From contig JAVDCA010000003.1 in assembly GCA_030848545.1 (NCBI GenBank), positions 297,050-361,049 on the forward strand: a stretch of 64,000 bases of DNA. The letters are read 5' to 3'. The translations under genes and the position numbers were made by a program. The stretch is from Astrobacterium formosum (GTDB lineage: Bacteria > Pseudomonadota > Alphaproteobacteria > Rhizobiales > Xanthobacteraceae). This document shows, piece by piece, positions 27,472-36,999 of this stretch. How positions within the stretch are numbered: position 1 is the first letter of the stretch; each line of letters starts with the position of its first letter. Under the pieces are notes generated by a model. That model saw only the letters and a list, made by a program, of their open reading frames with translations. It was not told the origin of the DNA and made no database searches.

Positions 27472-29397
27472 TTGTCCCAGCCGCCCAAGACCCCCCTGCT
27501 CGATCAGGTCCGTACGCCGGATGAGCTGCGCAAGCTCCCGGCGTCCAGCCTGCGGCAGGTCGCCGACGAGCTGCGCCAGGAAACCATCTCCGTCGTATCC
27601 ACGACCGGCGGCCATCTCGGCGCCGGTCTCGGCGTCGTCGAGCTGACCGTCGCACTTCATTATGTCTTCGATACGCCGCGCGACCGCCTGATCTGGGACG
27701 TCGGCCATCAATCCTATCCGCACAAGATCCTGACCGGCCGACGCGACCGCATCCGCACGCTGCGCCAGGGCGGCGGCCTGTCGGGCTTCACCAAGCGCGC
27801 CGAAAGCGAATACGACCCGTTCGGCGCCGCCCATACTTCGACGTCGATCTCGGCCGGTCTCGGTTTCGCGGTCGCCCGCGATCTGTCCGGCGGCAAGAAC
27901 AACGTCATCGCGGTGATCGGCGACGGCGCCATGTCGGCCGGCATGGCCTACGAGGCCATGAACAATGCCGGCGCCGCCGACTCGCGCCTGATCGTCATCT
28001 TGAACGATAACGACATGTCGATCGCGCCGCCGGTCGGCGCCATGTCGGCCTATCTGGCGCGGCTTCTGTCCGGCCGCACCTACCGCTCCATCCGCGAGAT
28101 CGGCAAGCAGATCACCAGCCACCTGCCCAAGCTCATCCAGGACCGCGCCACCCGCGCCGAGGAATACGCCCGCGGCATGATGATGGGCGGCGGCACCCTG
28201 TTCGAAGAGCTGGGCTTCTATTACGTCGGCCCCATCGACGGGCATAATCTCGACCACCTGCTGCCCGTCCTGAAGAACGTGCGCGACGCCGAGACCGGAC
28301 CGATCCTGGTCCACGTTGTCACCCAGAAGGGCAAGGGCTACGCACCGGCCGAAAATTCGGTCGACAAGTATCACGGCGTCGTCAAATTCGACATCGCCAC
28401 TGGCGCCCAGGCCAAGACGAAGTCCAATGCGCCCTCCTACACCAAGGTGTTCGGCGAAAGCCTGGTCAAGGAAGCCCGCAAGGACAAGCGCGTCGTGGCG
28501 ATCACCGCCGCCATGCCGTCCGGCACCGGCCTCGACGGCTTCGCCAAGGAATTCCCGGACCGCTGCTTCGACGTCGGCATCGCCGAGCAGCACGCCGTCA
28601 CCTTCGCGGCGGGCCTCGCGGCCGAAGGCATGAAGCCGTTCGCGGCCATCTATTCGACTTTCCTGCAGCGCGGCTACGACCAGGTGGTGCACGACGTCGT
28701 CCTGCAGGGGCTGCCGGTGCGCTTCGCCCTCGATCGCGCCGGCCTCGTGGGTGCCGACGGTCCGACCCATGCGGGCGCCTTCGACGTCGCCTTCCTGGGC
28801 TGCCTACCCGGCATCGTCCTGATGGCAGCGGCCGACGAGGCCGAACTGGTCCACATGGTGGCGACCGCGGCACAGATCGACGATCTGCCGTCGGCGTTGC
28901 GCTATCCGCGCGGCGACGGCGTCGGCGTCACCATGCCGGAGGAAGGCAAGCCGCTCGAGATCGGCAAGGGCCGCATCGTCCGGGAGGGCCACAAGATCGC
29001 GCTCCTGTCCTACGGCACGCGGCTCGCCGAAGCCCTCAAGGCAGCCGACGAACTCGCCGCCTACGGGCTGTCCACTACCGTCGCCGACGCGCGCTTCGCC
29101 AAGCCGCTCGACACCGACCTCGTGCTGCGGCTCGCCCGCGAGCACGAAGTGCTGATCACCCTCGAGGAGGGCTCGGTCGGCGGTTTCGGCTCGTTCGTCA
29201 TGCAGGCATTGGCGGATCACGGCGCTTTCGATCGCGGCCTCAAGTTCCGCATGATGGTACTGCCGGACCTCTTCCTCGACCACGACTCGCCCACCGTCAT
29301 GTACGGCAAGGCGGGGCTCGACGCCCGCGGCATCGTCGCCAAGGCGTTCGAGGCGCTGGGCAAGGACGTGCGCGCCGAAACGATCCGGCTGGCTTGA
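27472..29397 (+). CDS. dxs: 1-deoxy-D-xylulose-5-phosphate synthase
   Basis: A 641-residue thiamine-diphosphate enzyme. Present are [17 protein letters not shown], the TPP/Mg motif [18 protein letters not shown] (about residue 150), and the second half with [15 protein letters not shown]. It condenses pyruvate with glyceraldehyde 3-phosphate at the start of the MEP isoprenoid pathway; ispH of the same pathway is at 58.4 kb. The start is a TTG at 27472 preceded by GGAG at 7 nt; no in-frame ATG or GTG precedes the conserved [13 protein letters not shown]. tlyA follows after the diguanylate cyclase gene. Confidence 0.96.
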   Translation: MSQPPKTPLLDQVRTPDELRKLPASSLRQVADELRQETISVVSTTGGHLGAGLGVVELTVALHYVFDTPRDRLIWDVGHQSYPHKILTGRRDRIRTLRQGGGLSGFTKRAESEYDPFGAAHTSTSISAGLGFAVARDLSGGKNNVIAVIGDGAMSAGMAYEAMNNAGAADSRLIVILNDNDMSIAPPVGAMSAYLARLLSGRTYRSIREIGKQITSHLPKLIQDRATRAEEYARGMMMGGGTLFEELGFYYVGPIDGHNLDHLLPVLKNVRDAETGPILVHVVTQKGKGYAPAENSVDKYHGVVKFDIATGAQAKTKSNAPSYTKVFGESLVKEARKDKRVVAITAAMPSGTGLDGFAKEFPDRCFDVGIAEQHAVTFAAGLAAEGMKPFAAIYSTFLQRGYDQVVHDVVLQGLPVRFALDRAGLVGADGPTHAGAFDVAFLGCLPGIVLMAAADEAELVHMVATAAQIDDLPSALRYPRGDGVGVTMPEEGKPLEIGKGRIVREGHKIALLSYGTRLAEALKAADELAAYGLSTTVADARFAKPLDTDLVLRLAREHEVLITLEEGSVGGFGSFVMQALADHGAFDRGLKFRMMVLPDLFLDHDSPTVMYGKAGLDARGIVAKAFEALGKDVRAETIRLA

Positions 29398-29542
29398 GCG
29401 CCGAGGGCCCGTCAACAAGGACGCCGCAAGGCTTGATTAAGCATCGCCGTGCCTTTTCCACGGCGCCCCAGCGGTATTTCGAATCTGGAAGCCTTGTCCT
29501 GCTACCAACCATGCAGACCGCGTGGGGTGGGAACTCTTTCGC

Positions 29543-30853
29543 ATGAACGCAATCTGGCGCTGGATCGGCGGCCCGCTCGTGACCTTCGTGGCGGCCAGCG
29601 TCTACGTGTTCGCGCCCGCGTTTCGTGACGCACCTCCGGCGCCGGGCGCACTGCTTCTCGCCACCGTGCTGATCTCGACCCTGATGGGCGGAACACTCTC
29701 GGGGCTCGTGAGCGGCGTCCTCGGCATCGCCTGCGCGGCCTACGCGCTCTCGGAGCCCGGCACGTTTCTCGTCATGACGCCGCCGAACCTGTTCCGCCTC
29801 TGCCTCGTGACCATTTTCAGCCTGGGCACTCCCATGATCGTGGCACGCATCAAGGCGCGCGGCGAGCGCCGCCTCCGCCGCGAGAAGGCCGCGCGGGCGA
29901 GAGTCGAGACCGCCAATCACGAATTGATGGTCCTGCACGCCGCCTTCGACCAGGTCGAACACGGCGTTCTGGTCCTCGACGAGAATCTGCGCGCGGATTT
30001 CATGAACGCCGCCTTTCGGCGCATCTGGGCACTCGGACCCGACGATGCGCAGCGACGCCCGACCTTCGCCGAACTGGTGGAGCGGGCACGCCACAACGGT
30101 GTCCATGCCTTGCCTCCATTCGACGCCGAGGCCGAAGACTATGTGACGCGCCGCGTCGCCGTGGTGGAGGAGGGGCGCGACGAGACCATCGATCTGCGCC
30201 TGTCCAGCGGCAGGATCATGCGCGTGCAGTGCAAGCTCCTGGACGGCGGCGGCCGCCTCGTGACCTATACGGACGTCACCGATCTCATGCATCAATCCGA
30301 GATATTCGAACGGCTCGCCACCACCGACGATCTCACCGGCGTATTCAATCGCCGCCACTTCATGGCGCTAGCCGAGCGGGAATTCGCCGACAGCCGCCAA
30401 GAGGGATGCCCGCTGGCTCTGCTCATCCTCGACATCGATCTGTTCAAGTCGATCAACGACTGTTTCGGTCACGCCGTCGGCGACATCGTGATCCGTCACG
30501 TCGCCCGCGTCTGCCGCGAGATGAAGCGCGCCAGCGACATCCTGGCTCGCATCGGCGGCGAGGAGTTCACCTTGCTTTTGCCGGCGACGGACCTCGACGA
30601 CGCCGCGGCCCTGGCGGAGCGGATCAAACAGCAACTGGTGCGCAATCCGGTAACGGTCGACGGCCACGAACTGCGCGTCACCGTCAGCCTCGGGGTCGCC
30701 GTCGCCGATCCGGCGACCACGACCGTCGGCGACCTGATGCGCCGCGCCGACCAGGCCCTTTACGGCGCCAAGCGCGGCGGCCGCAACCGGGTGCAGCAGG
30801 CGATCGCCACCCCTACCGCCCGGGCCGACCAGACACCGTCTGCGGCAGCGTGA
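29543..30853 (+). CDS. Diguanylate cyclase with membrane and PAS domains (GGDEF)
   Basis: A 436-residue protein. Residues 1-95 hold about three hydrophobic segments, followed by a helix and a PAS-like domain (about 120-255; FDQVEHGVLVLDENLRADFMNAAF). The GGDEF domain follows, with catalytic GGEEF at about residues 338-342 and an inhibitory I-site RASD five residues before it. It should make c-di-GMP and be product-inhibited. The segments may respond to a membrane signal. ATG 29543 is used; a GTG at 29522 is also open. A PilZ effector is encoded elsewhere in the window at 10.4 kb. Confidence 0.9.
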   Translation: MNAIWRWIGGPLVTFVAASVYVFAPAFRDAPPAPGALLLATVLISTLMGGTLSGLVSGVLGIACAAYALSEPGTFLVMTPPNLFRLCLVTIFSLGTPMIVARIKARGERRLRREKAARARVETANHELMVLHAAFDQVEHGVLVLDENLRADFMNAAFRRIWALGPDDAQRRPTFAELVERARHNGVHALPPFDAEAEDYVTRRVAVVEEGRDETIDLRLSSGRIMRVQCKLLDGGGRLVTYTDVTDLMHQSEIFERLATTDDLTGVFNRRHFMALAEREFADSRQEGCPLALLILDIDLFKSINDCFGHAVGDIVIRHVARVCREMKRASDILARIGGEEFTLLLPATDLDDAAALAERIKQQLVRNPVTVDGHELRVTVSLGVAVADPATTTVGDLMRRADQALYGAKRGGRNRVQQAIATPTARADQTPSAAA

Positions 30854-30906
30854 CGAACGCCCGAGGGGCGCTCGCAAACAGGTTCGCGGGCTGATAAATC
30901 GATTGC

Positions 30907-31653
30907 ATGTCCCGCCTGCGCGCCGATCTCCTCCTCGTCGATCGCGGCCTGTTCGCGAGCCGCGCCCAGGCGCAGGCGGCGATCGCCGCCGGGCTCGTCG
31001 CCGCCGACGGCAAGCAGGTCAAGAAGCCGTCCGACATCTTGAACCGCGACGCCGTCCTGGACGCCCGTCCGGCGCACCCGTTCGTCTCGCGCGGCGGCGT
31101 CAAGCTCGCCCACGCCCTCGACGTCACCGGTGTCGTGCCGGCCGGGAAGTTCTGCCTCGATGTCGGCGCTTCGACCGGCGGCTTCACCGACGTCCTGCTC
31201 CGGCGCGGCGCCCGCCACGTCGTCGCGGTCGATGTCGGGCGTGATCAGCTGCACGCGAGCCTGCGCGGCGACGGACGCATCACCTCGCTGGAGCAGACCG
31301 ACATTCGTCGCCTCGATCGCACGCACCTGCCGGAGCCCGCCGAACTCGTCGTCGTCGATGCGAGCTTCATTTCGCTGACCCTGGTGCTGCCGGCCGCGCT
31401 CGCCTTCGCGGGCGCCGGAGCCGACCTGCTGGCCCTGATCAAGCCGCAATTCGAAGCGCCGCGAGCGGCCATCCGGAAGGGCATCGTGCGCGACGGCACC
31501 GCCCATGCGGCCGCCTGCGAGAAGATCGCCGCCTACGTCGCACTGCTGGGCTGGCAGGTGACGAAGACTTTTCCCTCCCCCATCGAGGGCGGCGACGGCA
31601 ATCGCGAATTCTTCCTGTGGGCTCGCAACGGCCCGCCCGGACCGACCGCATAG
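30907..31653 (+). CDS. tlyA: TlyA-family rRNA 2'-O-methyltransferase / hemolysin-like protein
   Basis: A 248-residue protein with an N-terminal S4 RNA-binding domain (LRADLLLVDRGLFASRAQAQ, residues 3-60) and an SAM-dependent methyltransferase domain with the motif I DVGASTGGFTDVLL. TlyA methylates 2'-hydroxyls in 16S and 23S rRNA. The old 'hemolysin' name is historical. It lies 53 nt after the diguanylate cyclase and near dxs, a frequent neighbour in alphaproteobacteria. Confidence 0.9.
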   Translation: MSRLRADLLLVDRGLFASRAQAQAAIAAGLVAADGKQVKKPSDILNRDAVLDARPAHPFVSRGGVKLAHALDVTGVVPAGKFCLDVGASTGGFTDVLLRRGARHVVAVDVGRDQLHASLRGDGRITSLEQTDIRRLDRTHLPEPAELVVVDASFISLTLVLPAALAFAGAGADLLALIKPQFEAPRAAIRKGIVRDGTAHAAACEKIAAYVALLGWQVTKTFPSPIEGGDGNREFFLWARNGPPGPTA

Positions 31654-31682
31654 TCGCGGCCCGCCATTGCGACTCGCTGCCT

Positions 31683-32456
31683 CTAGTTCGCATCCCCTCT
31701 CGGCGCACGGATGACCCGCACGCCCGACCGCGCGAACGGAGCGATCTGATCGTCGGTGGCCACCGCATCGGTGACGAGGCTCCAATGCCGCGGCAGCGGC
31801 GCCCAATAGGGCTGGCTGGCGCGGCCGAGCTTGGTCGCATCGGCGAGCACGAACACCTCGGCGGCCTGTTCGGCCATCAGTTCCTTGAGCGCGGTCTGCT
31901 GGGCGCTCGCCTCGCACAGGCCGCGGCCGGCGACGAGGCCGTCGCAACCCAGAAAGGCCTTGTCGACGGTGATGCGGCGCAGCGTCTGCTCGGCGAGCGG
32001 GCCGACGACGCCCATGCTGGTGGAGCGCACGGCGCCGCCGAGCACGATCAGCTCGATGGCGGGCCCATGGGCAAGGACGGGGAGCAGCGGCAGGTTGCCG
32101 GTGACGACCGTGAGCCGGCGCGACGACAGGAGGTGGCCCAGCGCCCCGACGGTCGAACCGGCATCGAGCAGAACGCTGTCGCCGTCCGCGATCAGCGCCG
32201 CCGCGGCGCGCGCGATCGCTTCCTTGGCGGCCCGGTTCTCGGTTTCCCGGGTCGCCAGGGCCTCCTCGGGCTGGATTTGGGCCAGCACTGCGCCCCCGTA
32301 GGTGCGCATGACGGCGCCCTCGTCACGCATGACGGCAAGGTCGCGCCGGATGGTCGAGGGCGACACGTCGAGCTGGCGGGCCAGGACTTCGACATCCTCC
32401 TCGCCGCCGCGGATCAAGGCGAGGATGTGCTCTCGCCTGAGGCGGGTCCGGCTCAT
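31683..32456 (-). CDS. DeoR/GlpR-family transcriptional regulator
   Basis: A 257-residue regulator with an N-terminal HTH (EVLARQLDVSPSTIRRDLAVMRDEGAVMRTYGGAV) and the C-terminal sugar-isomerase-like DeoRC domain (DSVLLDAGSTVGALGHLL, VVGPLAEQTLRRI, DKAFLGCDGL). Such regulators sense phosphorylated sugars. Its first codon overlaps the pdxA2 stop by 4 nt, so it is the last gene of the sugar-acid operon and probably controls it. It converges with tlyA. Confidence 0.9.
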   Translation of the reverse strand: MSRTRLRREHILALIRGGEEDVEVLARQLDVSPSTIRRDLAVMRDEGAVMRTYGGAVLAQIQPEEALATRETENRAAKEAIARAAAALIADGDSVLLDAGSTVGALGHLLSSRRLTVVTGNLPLLPVLAHGPAIELIVLGGAVRSTSMGVVGPLAEQTLRRITVDKAFLGCDGLVAGRGLCEASAQQTALKELMAEQAAEVFVLADATKLGRASQPYWAPLPRHWSLVTDAVATDDQIAPFARSGVRVIRAPRGDAN

Positions 32457-33478
32457 GCCAGCAAGGGGCGCTGATCGGTTGCGCCGTCGCGGCGGCGCGC
32501 CAACTCCACGCCCTGGCGAAGGGCCTCGAGCAGGCTTCGCTCATCGGCGGCGCCGGTGCCGGCGATGTCGAAGGCGGTGCCGTGGTCGACGGAGGTGCGC
32601 ACCACCGGCAACCCCACCGTGATGTTGACGCCGGACTCGATGCCCATGACCTTGATGGGGCCGTGGCCCTGGTCGTGATACATGGCGACCACGAGGTCGA
32701 AGTCGCCGCGCCCGGCGCGGAAGAACAGCGTATCGGCCGGCAATGGTCCGTCCACCGACCAGCCTATGGCCCGGCAGGCCGCGACCGCCGGCGCGATCTT
32801 GGTCTCCTCCTCGCCGTGGCCGAACAGGCCATTCTCGCCCGCATGGGGATTGATGGCGCAGACGCCGATCTTCGGATCGCGGATGCCGGCCTTGACCAGC
32901 ACCTCGTGACCGCGGGCGATGGTGCGCTCGACCAGGCCCGGATTGATCTTCGCGATGGCGTCGATGAGGCCGATATGGGTGGTCACGTGGATGACGCGCA
33001 GCTTCGGTGCCGTGAGCATCATCGACACCTCCGGCGTGCCGGTGAGATGGGCGAGCAGCTCGGTGTGGCCGGGATAGCGATGGCCAGCGGCGTGCAGAGC
33101 TTCCTTGCTGATGGGCGCCGTGCAGATGGCGTCGGCCTCGCCGTCCATCACCAGTTTGCAGGCGCGGGCGATGTAGCGGTAGGCGGCCTCTCCGGCCACC
33201 GGCGACACCGCGCCGAACGGAATGTCGGTGGTCTTGTCGCTGGCCTGCAGGACATCGACGGTCCCGGGGCTATAGAGGGGCGGCGTGTCGGCGGCGACGA
33301 CGCGCACCGCGAGCTTGGAACCGACGATGTCGCCGGCCTGGACAAGACGACAGGCATCGCCGACCACCAGCGGACGGCAGGCGGCGTAGACCTCCGCATG
33401 GGCGAGGCTGCGCATGATGATTTCCGGCCCGATGCCGGCGGGATCTCCCATGGTGATGGCGACGACTGGCAGCGACAT
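32453..33478 (-). CDS. pdxA2: PdxA2-type 4-phospho-D-threonate/erythronate dehydrogenase
   Basis: A 341-residue PdxA-family enzyme starting VVAITMGDPAGIGPEI, with the metal-binding His in PGHTELLAHLTG and the YHDQGHGPIKVMG site. The neighbouring DUF1537 kinase suggests PdxA2 function: NAD-dependent oxidation and decarboxylation of a 4-phospho-tetronate to dihydroxyacetone phosphate, rather than pyridoxine synthesis. Start candidates are ATGs 33508 (overlaps the kinase stop by ATGA), 33484 and 33478; I use 33478 because it has a GAGAG site upstream. The deoR gene overlaps the end by 4 nt. Confidence 0.87.
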   Translation of the reverse strand: MSLPVVAITMGDPAGIGPEIIMRSLAHAEVYAACRPLVVGDACRLVQAGDIVGSKLAVRVVAADTPPLYSPGTVDVLQASDKTTDIPFGAVSPVAGEAAYRYIARACKLVMDGEADAICTAPISKEALHAAGHRYPGHTELLAHLTGTPEVSMMLTAPKLRVIHVTTHIGLIDAIAKINPGLVERTIARGHEVLVKAGIRDPKIGVCAINPHAGENGLFGHGEEETKIAPAVAACRAIGWSVDGPLPADTLFFRAGRGDFDLVVAMYHDQGHGPIKVMGIESGVNITVGLPVVRTSVDHGTAFDIAGTGAADERSLLEALRQGVELARRRDGATDQRPLLA

Positions 33479-33504
33479 GTTCATATCTCTCGCAGGAGTG
33501 GGGT

Positions 33505-34725
33505 TCATAGGCCGAGCTTGGCGAGGCAACGCCTCAGCGTAAGGGCGTCGCCGAAGGCTCCGGCCTTGGTGATGACCGGCACGCGCCGGGCGCCGAGCGT
33601 CACCCCCAGCGGCACGCCCGGCTCCGCCTCGTCGAGGAGGCGGATGCCGGTGACGCCGAGGCGAGACAGCAGCGCACAGGCGGTTTCGCCGCCGGTGGCA
33701 AAGAGAGCGGCGATCTTCGGAATCGCCACCTCGACGAGTTCGGCCAGCCGGCCGGCGAGCTCGGCGCCGCGGCGAAGGTCGGGGCTCGCCTCGTGGGCGA
33801 TCTCCACCAGCACCGGCTTGCCGGACGCGGCTGCTGTCCCGAGCGCACGGACCGCCTCTTCCCAGCCGGGCGTGCCGGTGCCCGCAAACAAAATGTCCGG
33901 CGTGATCGCCACATGGGTAACCAGGCCGCCCTCGATCACGTCGGCGGCCTGCCGCCGCGAAGCTTCCGCGACACTGCCGACCACCACCAGCACGGCGCCG
34001 TCCCCCGGACGGACCGGCGCGGCCGGTTGCGCCGGAGCTTCGACAGCCGCGAGCGCCGCCGCGAGCCCGGCGGAGCCGACCCACACTGCGTCCGCGAGGG
34101 TGAGAGACGCGCGCGCGACCACGTCGAGATGGGCGATCTCGGTTGCGTCGCAAACGACGGCGTCGGTGCCCGCCCGTTCGGCGTCACGCATGCGCGTCGC
34201 GACGGCGTCGATGCCGGCCCGGATCGCATCGACATCGATCACCGCGCAGCTCAGTCCGGCCGAGGCCAGGATGTCCGGCAGGGACGCGTTGGCATAGCTG
34301 TGCTCGCGCGCCCACAGGGGCGTCTCCTCCAGCGGTACGCCATTCACCATGACCCTGCCGCCGATGGTGAGGCGCCCGGTCGCCGGGAACGCGGGGGCGC
34401 AAATCGCGAGCGGCGCCCGCTTGTCGACGCAACGCAAGGCCGCCAACTGGGCGGCAAGCTCCGCGGCCGGCTGGCCGCGCAACGTCGAATCGATCTTCTT
34501 GTAGAGCCGCACGCCCTCGCGTCGAAGGGCCGCCTGGGCGGCCGCGTGGCGGGCCGCCGCCTGCGCGGCCGGATAGCGCCGGCTGTCCAGGTCGACCGAA
34601 ACCACCTCCGCGATGGCGACTTCGTCACCCCAAGTCACCACTGTCTCCCGGCCATGGCGGGCGAAGACAATGCCGCAGTCGGCAGCGCCGGTGAGATCGT
34701 CTGCGAGGATCAGCCAGCGGTTCAT
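33505..34725 (-). CDS. Four-carbon acid sugar kinase (DUF1537; DtnK/OtnK-like)
   Basis: A 406-residue kinase of the OtnK/DtnK family. The N-terminal domain begins NRWLILADDLTGAADCG, with the conserved KKIDSTLRG at about residue 81, and the C-terminal ATP part has LFATGGETA. Members phosphorylate four-carbon sugar acids such as D-threonate or D-erythronate. Together with pdxA2 and deoR it forms a catabolic operon that would feed dihydroxyacetone phosphate into glycolysis. Which acid is used cannot be told from sequence. No dehydrogenase making the acid is nearby. The upstream 236 bp hold a short palindrome at 34818-34832. Confidence 0.9.
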   Translation of the reverse strand: MNRWLILADDLTGAADCGIVFARHGRETVVTWGDEVAIAEVVSVDLDSRRYPAAQAAARHAAAQAALRREGVRLYKKIDSTLRGQPAAELAAQLAALRCVDKRAPLAICAPAFPATGRLTIGGRVMVNGVPLEETPLWAREHSYANASLPDILASAGLSCAVIDVDAIRAGIDAVATRMRDAERAGTDAVVCDATEIAHLDVVARASLTLADAVWVGSAGLAAALAAVEAPAQPAAPVRPGDGAVLVVVGSVAEASRRQAADVIEGGLVTHVAITPDILFAGTGTPGWEEAVRALGTAAASGKPVLVEIAHEASPDLRRGAELAGRLAELVEVAIPKIAALFATGGETACALLSRLGVTGIRLLDEAEPGVPLGVTLGARRVPVITKAGAFGDALTLRRCLAKLGL

Positions 34726-34817
34726 CGACGCACGACCTTCTCTTATAAGTTGTAATTGCGTGAACTGCGCAGAAAAAGAGCAATTCCAAGCAATGTTACC
34801 GACAAAATAGCCGAATG

Positions 34818-34832
34818 TGCGCGATATGCGCA
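34818..34832. promoter_or_regulatory. Palindrome upstream of the sugar-acid operon
   Basis: TGCGC / GCGCA arms with a 5-nt centre lie about 95 bp upstream of the kinase start. It is a plausible DeoR operator on position only; the family's sites are variable, and no second copy was found. Confidence 0.25.
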
Positions 34833-34961
34833 ATACGCAGTCCCGGCAATGCTCACTTCGAGCAGAAGCCGCGACCCCACATGGTGATCCGGCATGTGGG
34901 ATCGATCTGCGCAAAGTCTTTTTGTCGGAGCGGAGCAGCGGGGCGCCGGCGGCGTGCTTTC

Positions 34962-35453
34962 TTACGGCCTCCAGCCGAGCTTCAGCACGGGCGCGCCCGA
35001 GCGCGGGTTGACGTCCCGGCCCAAGACCGAAAAACCGTGCTTGCCGTAGAAGCGGACGGCGCGTTCGTTGTCGGCATTGACGTGGAGGTCGAGGCCGGCG
35101 GGCGCGACCTCGCGCGCGGCGGCGAGAAGCGCGGCAGCGACGCCGCCGCCCCACTCCTCCGGCGCTACCACGATCTGGTCGAGATATCCGTTGCCGGGAT
35201 CGACGGTGACGAAGCCCACCATGGCGCCGTCGCGCTCTGCCACCATGATGGTCGCGGTCGCGACCAGTTCGTCACGCCAGCGCGCCCGCCACCAGTCGAG
35301 CCGGGCCGTAAAGTCGATCGCCGGATAGGTGAGCTGCCAGGTCCGCCGCCACAGCTCGATCGCCGCCGCTTCGTCGGCGGGTGCGTAGAGGCGAAGAGAC
35401 AGCAACCCAGACAAATCAAAAATCCGCTGCGGACGGAGGTTGTTGCGCCGCAT
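34962..35453 (-). CDS. GNAT-family N-acetyltransferase
   Basis: A GNAT of about 163 residues. The acetyl-CoA-binding region is DQIVVAPEEWGGGVAAALLAAARE (related to the Q/R-x2-G-x-G/A pattern), and the C-terminus ERAVRFYGKHGFSVLGRD is the usual beta-bulge end. The acyl acceptor is unknown. The first ATG (35453) overlaps the upstream toxin gene by 38 nt; a TTG at 35414 just past the toxin stop would remove most of the unusual N-terminus and is an equally good start. Confidence 0.8.
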   Translation of the reverse strand: MRRNNLRPQRIFDLSGLLSLRLYAPADEAAAIELWRRTWQLTYPAIDFTARLDWWRARWRDELVATATIMVAERDGAMVGFVTVDPGNGYLDQIVVAPEEWGGGVAAALLAAAREVAPAGLDLHVNADNERAVRFYGKHGFSVLGRDVNPRSGAPVLKLGWRP

Positions 35454-35706
35454 GACGAATGTGGAGGACAAGGATGTCGGCGCCGCGAATGGTGTAAAAT
35501 ATCAGATAAGGATAAGGAACCGCCCATTTCATATGAATTTTCGGGAAATCCGTCTCGGGGGCCATCAGAGGAAAGTCCGCGAGCCCCTGCGCAGTCAGGC
35601 GGATGGTCCGGGTCACTCGCGTTGCAGCCGCACGATTTCTTTTGGCGATGTAGTCGTGAATCCGGTCGAGATCGTTGCGCGCAGGCGTAGTGAACCTAAC
35701 TCTCAC
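35416..35706 (-). CDS. ParE-type toxin (RelE/ParE superfamily)
   Basis: A 96-residue toxin with the family pattern: MRVRFTTPARNDLDRIHDYI, then TIRLTAQGLADFPLMAPE, and the C-terminal PYLIFYTIRGADILVLHIRHA. ParE-type toxins poison gyrase; close RelE relatives cut mRNA. The start is a GTG at 35706 that overlaps the antitoxin stop by 4 nt, so the two are translationally coupled. The reading frame is intact. Confidence 0.88.
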   Translation of the reverse strand: MRVRFTTPARNDLDRIHDYIAKRNRAAATRVTRTIRLTAQGLADFPLMAPETDFPKIHMKWAVPYPYLIFYTIRGADILVLHIRHAAQQPPSAADF

Positions 35707-35930
35707 GCTCCACGCCGCTCAAAAAAAGCGTTCATCTCTTCTTCGCTGACGAAGTCACCGCGATCCGCCGCCGCCAAACCCTCGCGAACAGCCGCCCTCT
35801 CCTCATCGGACAAGCGGTAGATGCCGGTCCGGCGCCGCTCGATATCCAGCGCCGCAGCAAAAAGCATCTCCTGCTCCTCCTCGGACCAGGTCGCGACGCG
35901 TTCGAGCAGCGATGCCATCTGCTTGTTCAT
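35703..35930 (-). CDS. Putative antitoxin of the ParE-type module
   Basis: A 75-residue acidic protein just upstream of, and overlapping, the ParE-type toxin. It has a helical N-terminus (ASLLERVATWSEEEQEMLFAA) and a C-terminal tail DRGDFVSEEEMNAFFERRG of the type seen in toxin-neutralising proteins. There is no clear RHH motif, so its DNA-binding ability is uncertain. Function is assigned by position. ATG 35918 is an alternative start. Confidence 0.7.
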   Translation of the reverse strand: MNKQMASLLERVATWSEEEQEMLFAAALDIERRRTGIYRLSDEERAAVREGLAAADRGDFVSEEEMNAFFERRGA

Positions 35931-35967
35931 GGCCAGATTTTAGCAGAAAAAACCATCCGCGCACCTC

Positions 35968-36996
35968 TCACCTCTCGGTGAGCTTGAGCTCGATCCTGCG
36001 GTTGCGGCGGAAGGCTTCTTCGGTGCGGTCGGGATCGAGCGGCTGGAATTCGCCGAAACCGGCTGCGACCAGGCGTTGCGGCGAGATGCCCTTGCTGATC
36101 AGATACTGGACGACCGAAATGGCGCGCGCCGCCGACAATTCCCAGTTGGACGGATAGGCGGCGGTGACGATCGGGCGCACATCGGTATGGCCGTCGACGC
36201 GCAGCACCCACGGGATTTCGCGCGGAATCGTCTTCTCCAGCTCGGCGATGGCGGCGGCGAGCTTGTCGAGTTCGCCGCGGCCCTCCGGGCGCAGCAGCGC
36301 CTGGCCGGCGTCGAAGAACACTTCCGACTGGAAGACGAAACGGTCGCCGACGATGCGCACGTCGGCGCGGTTGGCGAGGATCTCGCGCAAGCGGCCGAAG
36401 AAATCGGAGCGGTAGCGCGACAATTCCTGCACACGCTGCGCCAGTGCCACGTTGAGACGCTGTCCGAGATCGGCGATGCGGGATTGCGAATCCTTTTCCC
36501 GTTTCTCCGACACGTCGAGGGCGGATTCCAGCGCTCCCAGTTGCCGGCGCAGCGCCGCGATCTGCTGGTTGAGCACCTCGACCTGGGCGAGCGCGCGCGC
36601 GACCGTGTTCCTTTCGGAGGTGAGCGCGCTCGTGAGTTCGCCGACCTTGGCGCGCGCATCGCCGTCGTCGCCCTTGGCGTTGGCGGTGACCTCGCCCCGC
36701 AGGCGCTCGCGCTCGCTCTCGACCCCGGCAAGGCTCGCCCGCAGCTGCGCCACCTCGTCCTCAAGCGAGATCTTGCCGGTCTTCTCCAGCGACAGGAGAT
36801 CGGTCAACTGGGCGATCTGGGCATTGAGGCGGGAGAGTGCCGTGTCCTTGCTGGCGATGTCCTGGGACAGGAAGAACTGCACCACCACGAACACCGTGAG
36901 CAGGAAGATGACGCCGAGCAGCAGCGTCGACAGCGCGTCCACGAAACCCGGCCAGTAGTCGATGCCGCGGTCGCGGCGGAAGCGGGCGAGCGCCAT
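35968..36996 (-). CDS. MotB-like peptidoglycan-binding protein (OmpA/MotB domain)
   Basis: A 342-residue inner-membrane protein. One TM at about residues 20-45 has a proton-channel-type Asp in FVDALSTLLLGVIF. A long coiled coil follows (about 50-180; repeated Leu/Ala heptads with LRAQL-like runs). The C-terminal OmpA-like domain (about 225-340) has VLRVDGHTDVRP and NWELSAARAISVVQYLI, which bind peptidoglycan. It is cotranscribed after the MotA-like gene (3-nt gap). No flagellar genes are near, so it is a stator-like pair of unknown job rather than MotB proper. The start at 36996 is 3 nt after the neighbour. Confidence 0.88.
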   Translation of the reverse strand: MALARFRRDRGIDYWPGFVDALSTLLLGVIFLLTVFVVVQFFLSQDIASKDTALSRLNAQIAQLTDLLSLEKTGKISLEDEVAQLRASLAGVESERERLRGEVTANAKGDDGDARAKVGELTSALTSERNTVARALAQVEVLNQQIAALRRQLGALESALDVSEKREKDSQSRIADLGQRLNVALAQRVQELSRYRSDFFGRLREILANRADVRIVGDRFVFQSEVFFDAGQALLRPEGRGELDKLAAAIAELEKTIPREIPWVLRVDGHTDVRPIVTAAYPSNWELSAARAISVVQYLISKGISPQRLVAAGFGEFQPLDPDRTEEAFRRNRRIELKLTER

Positions 36997-36999
36997 ATG

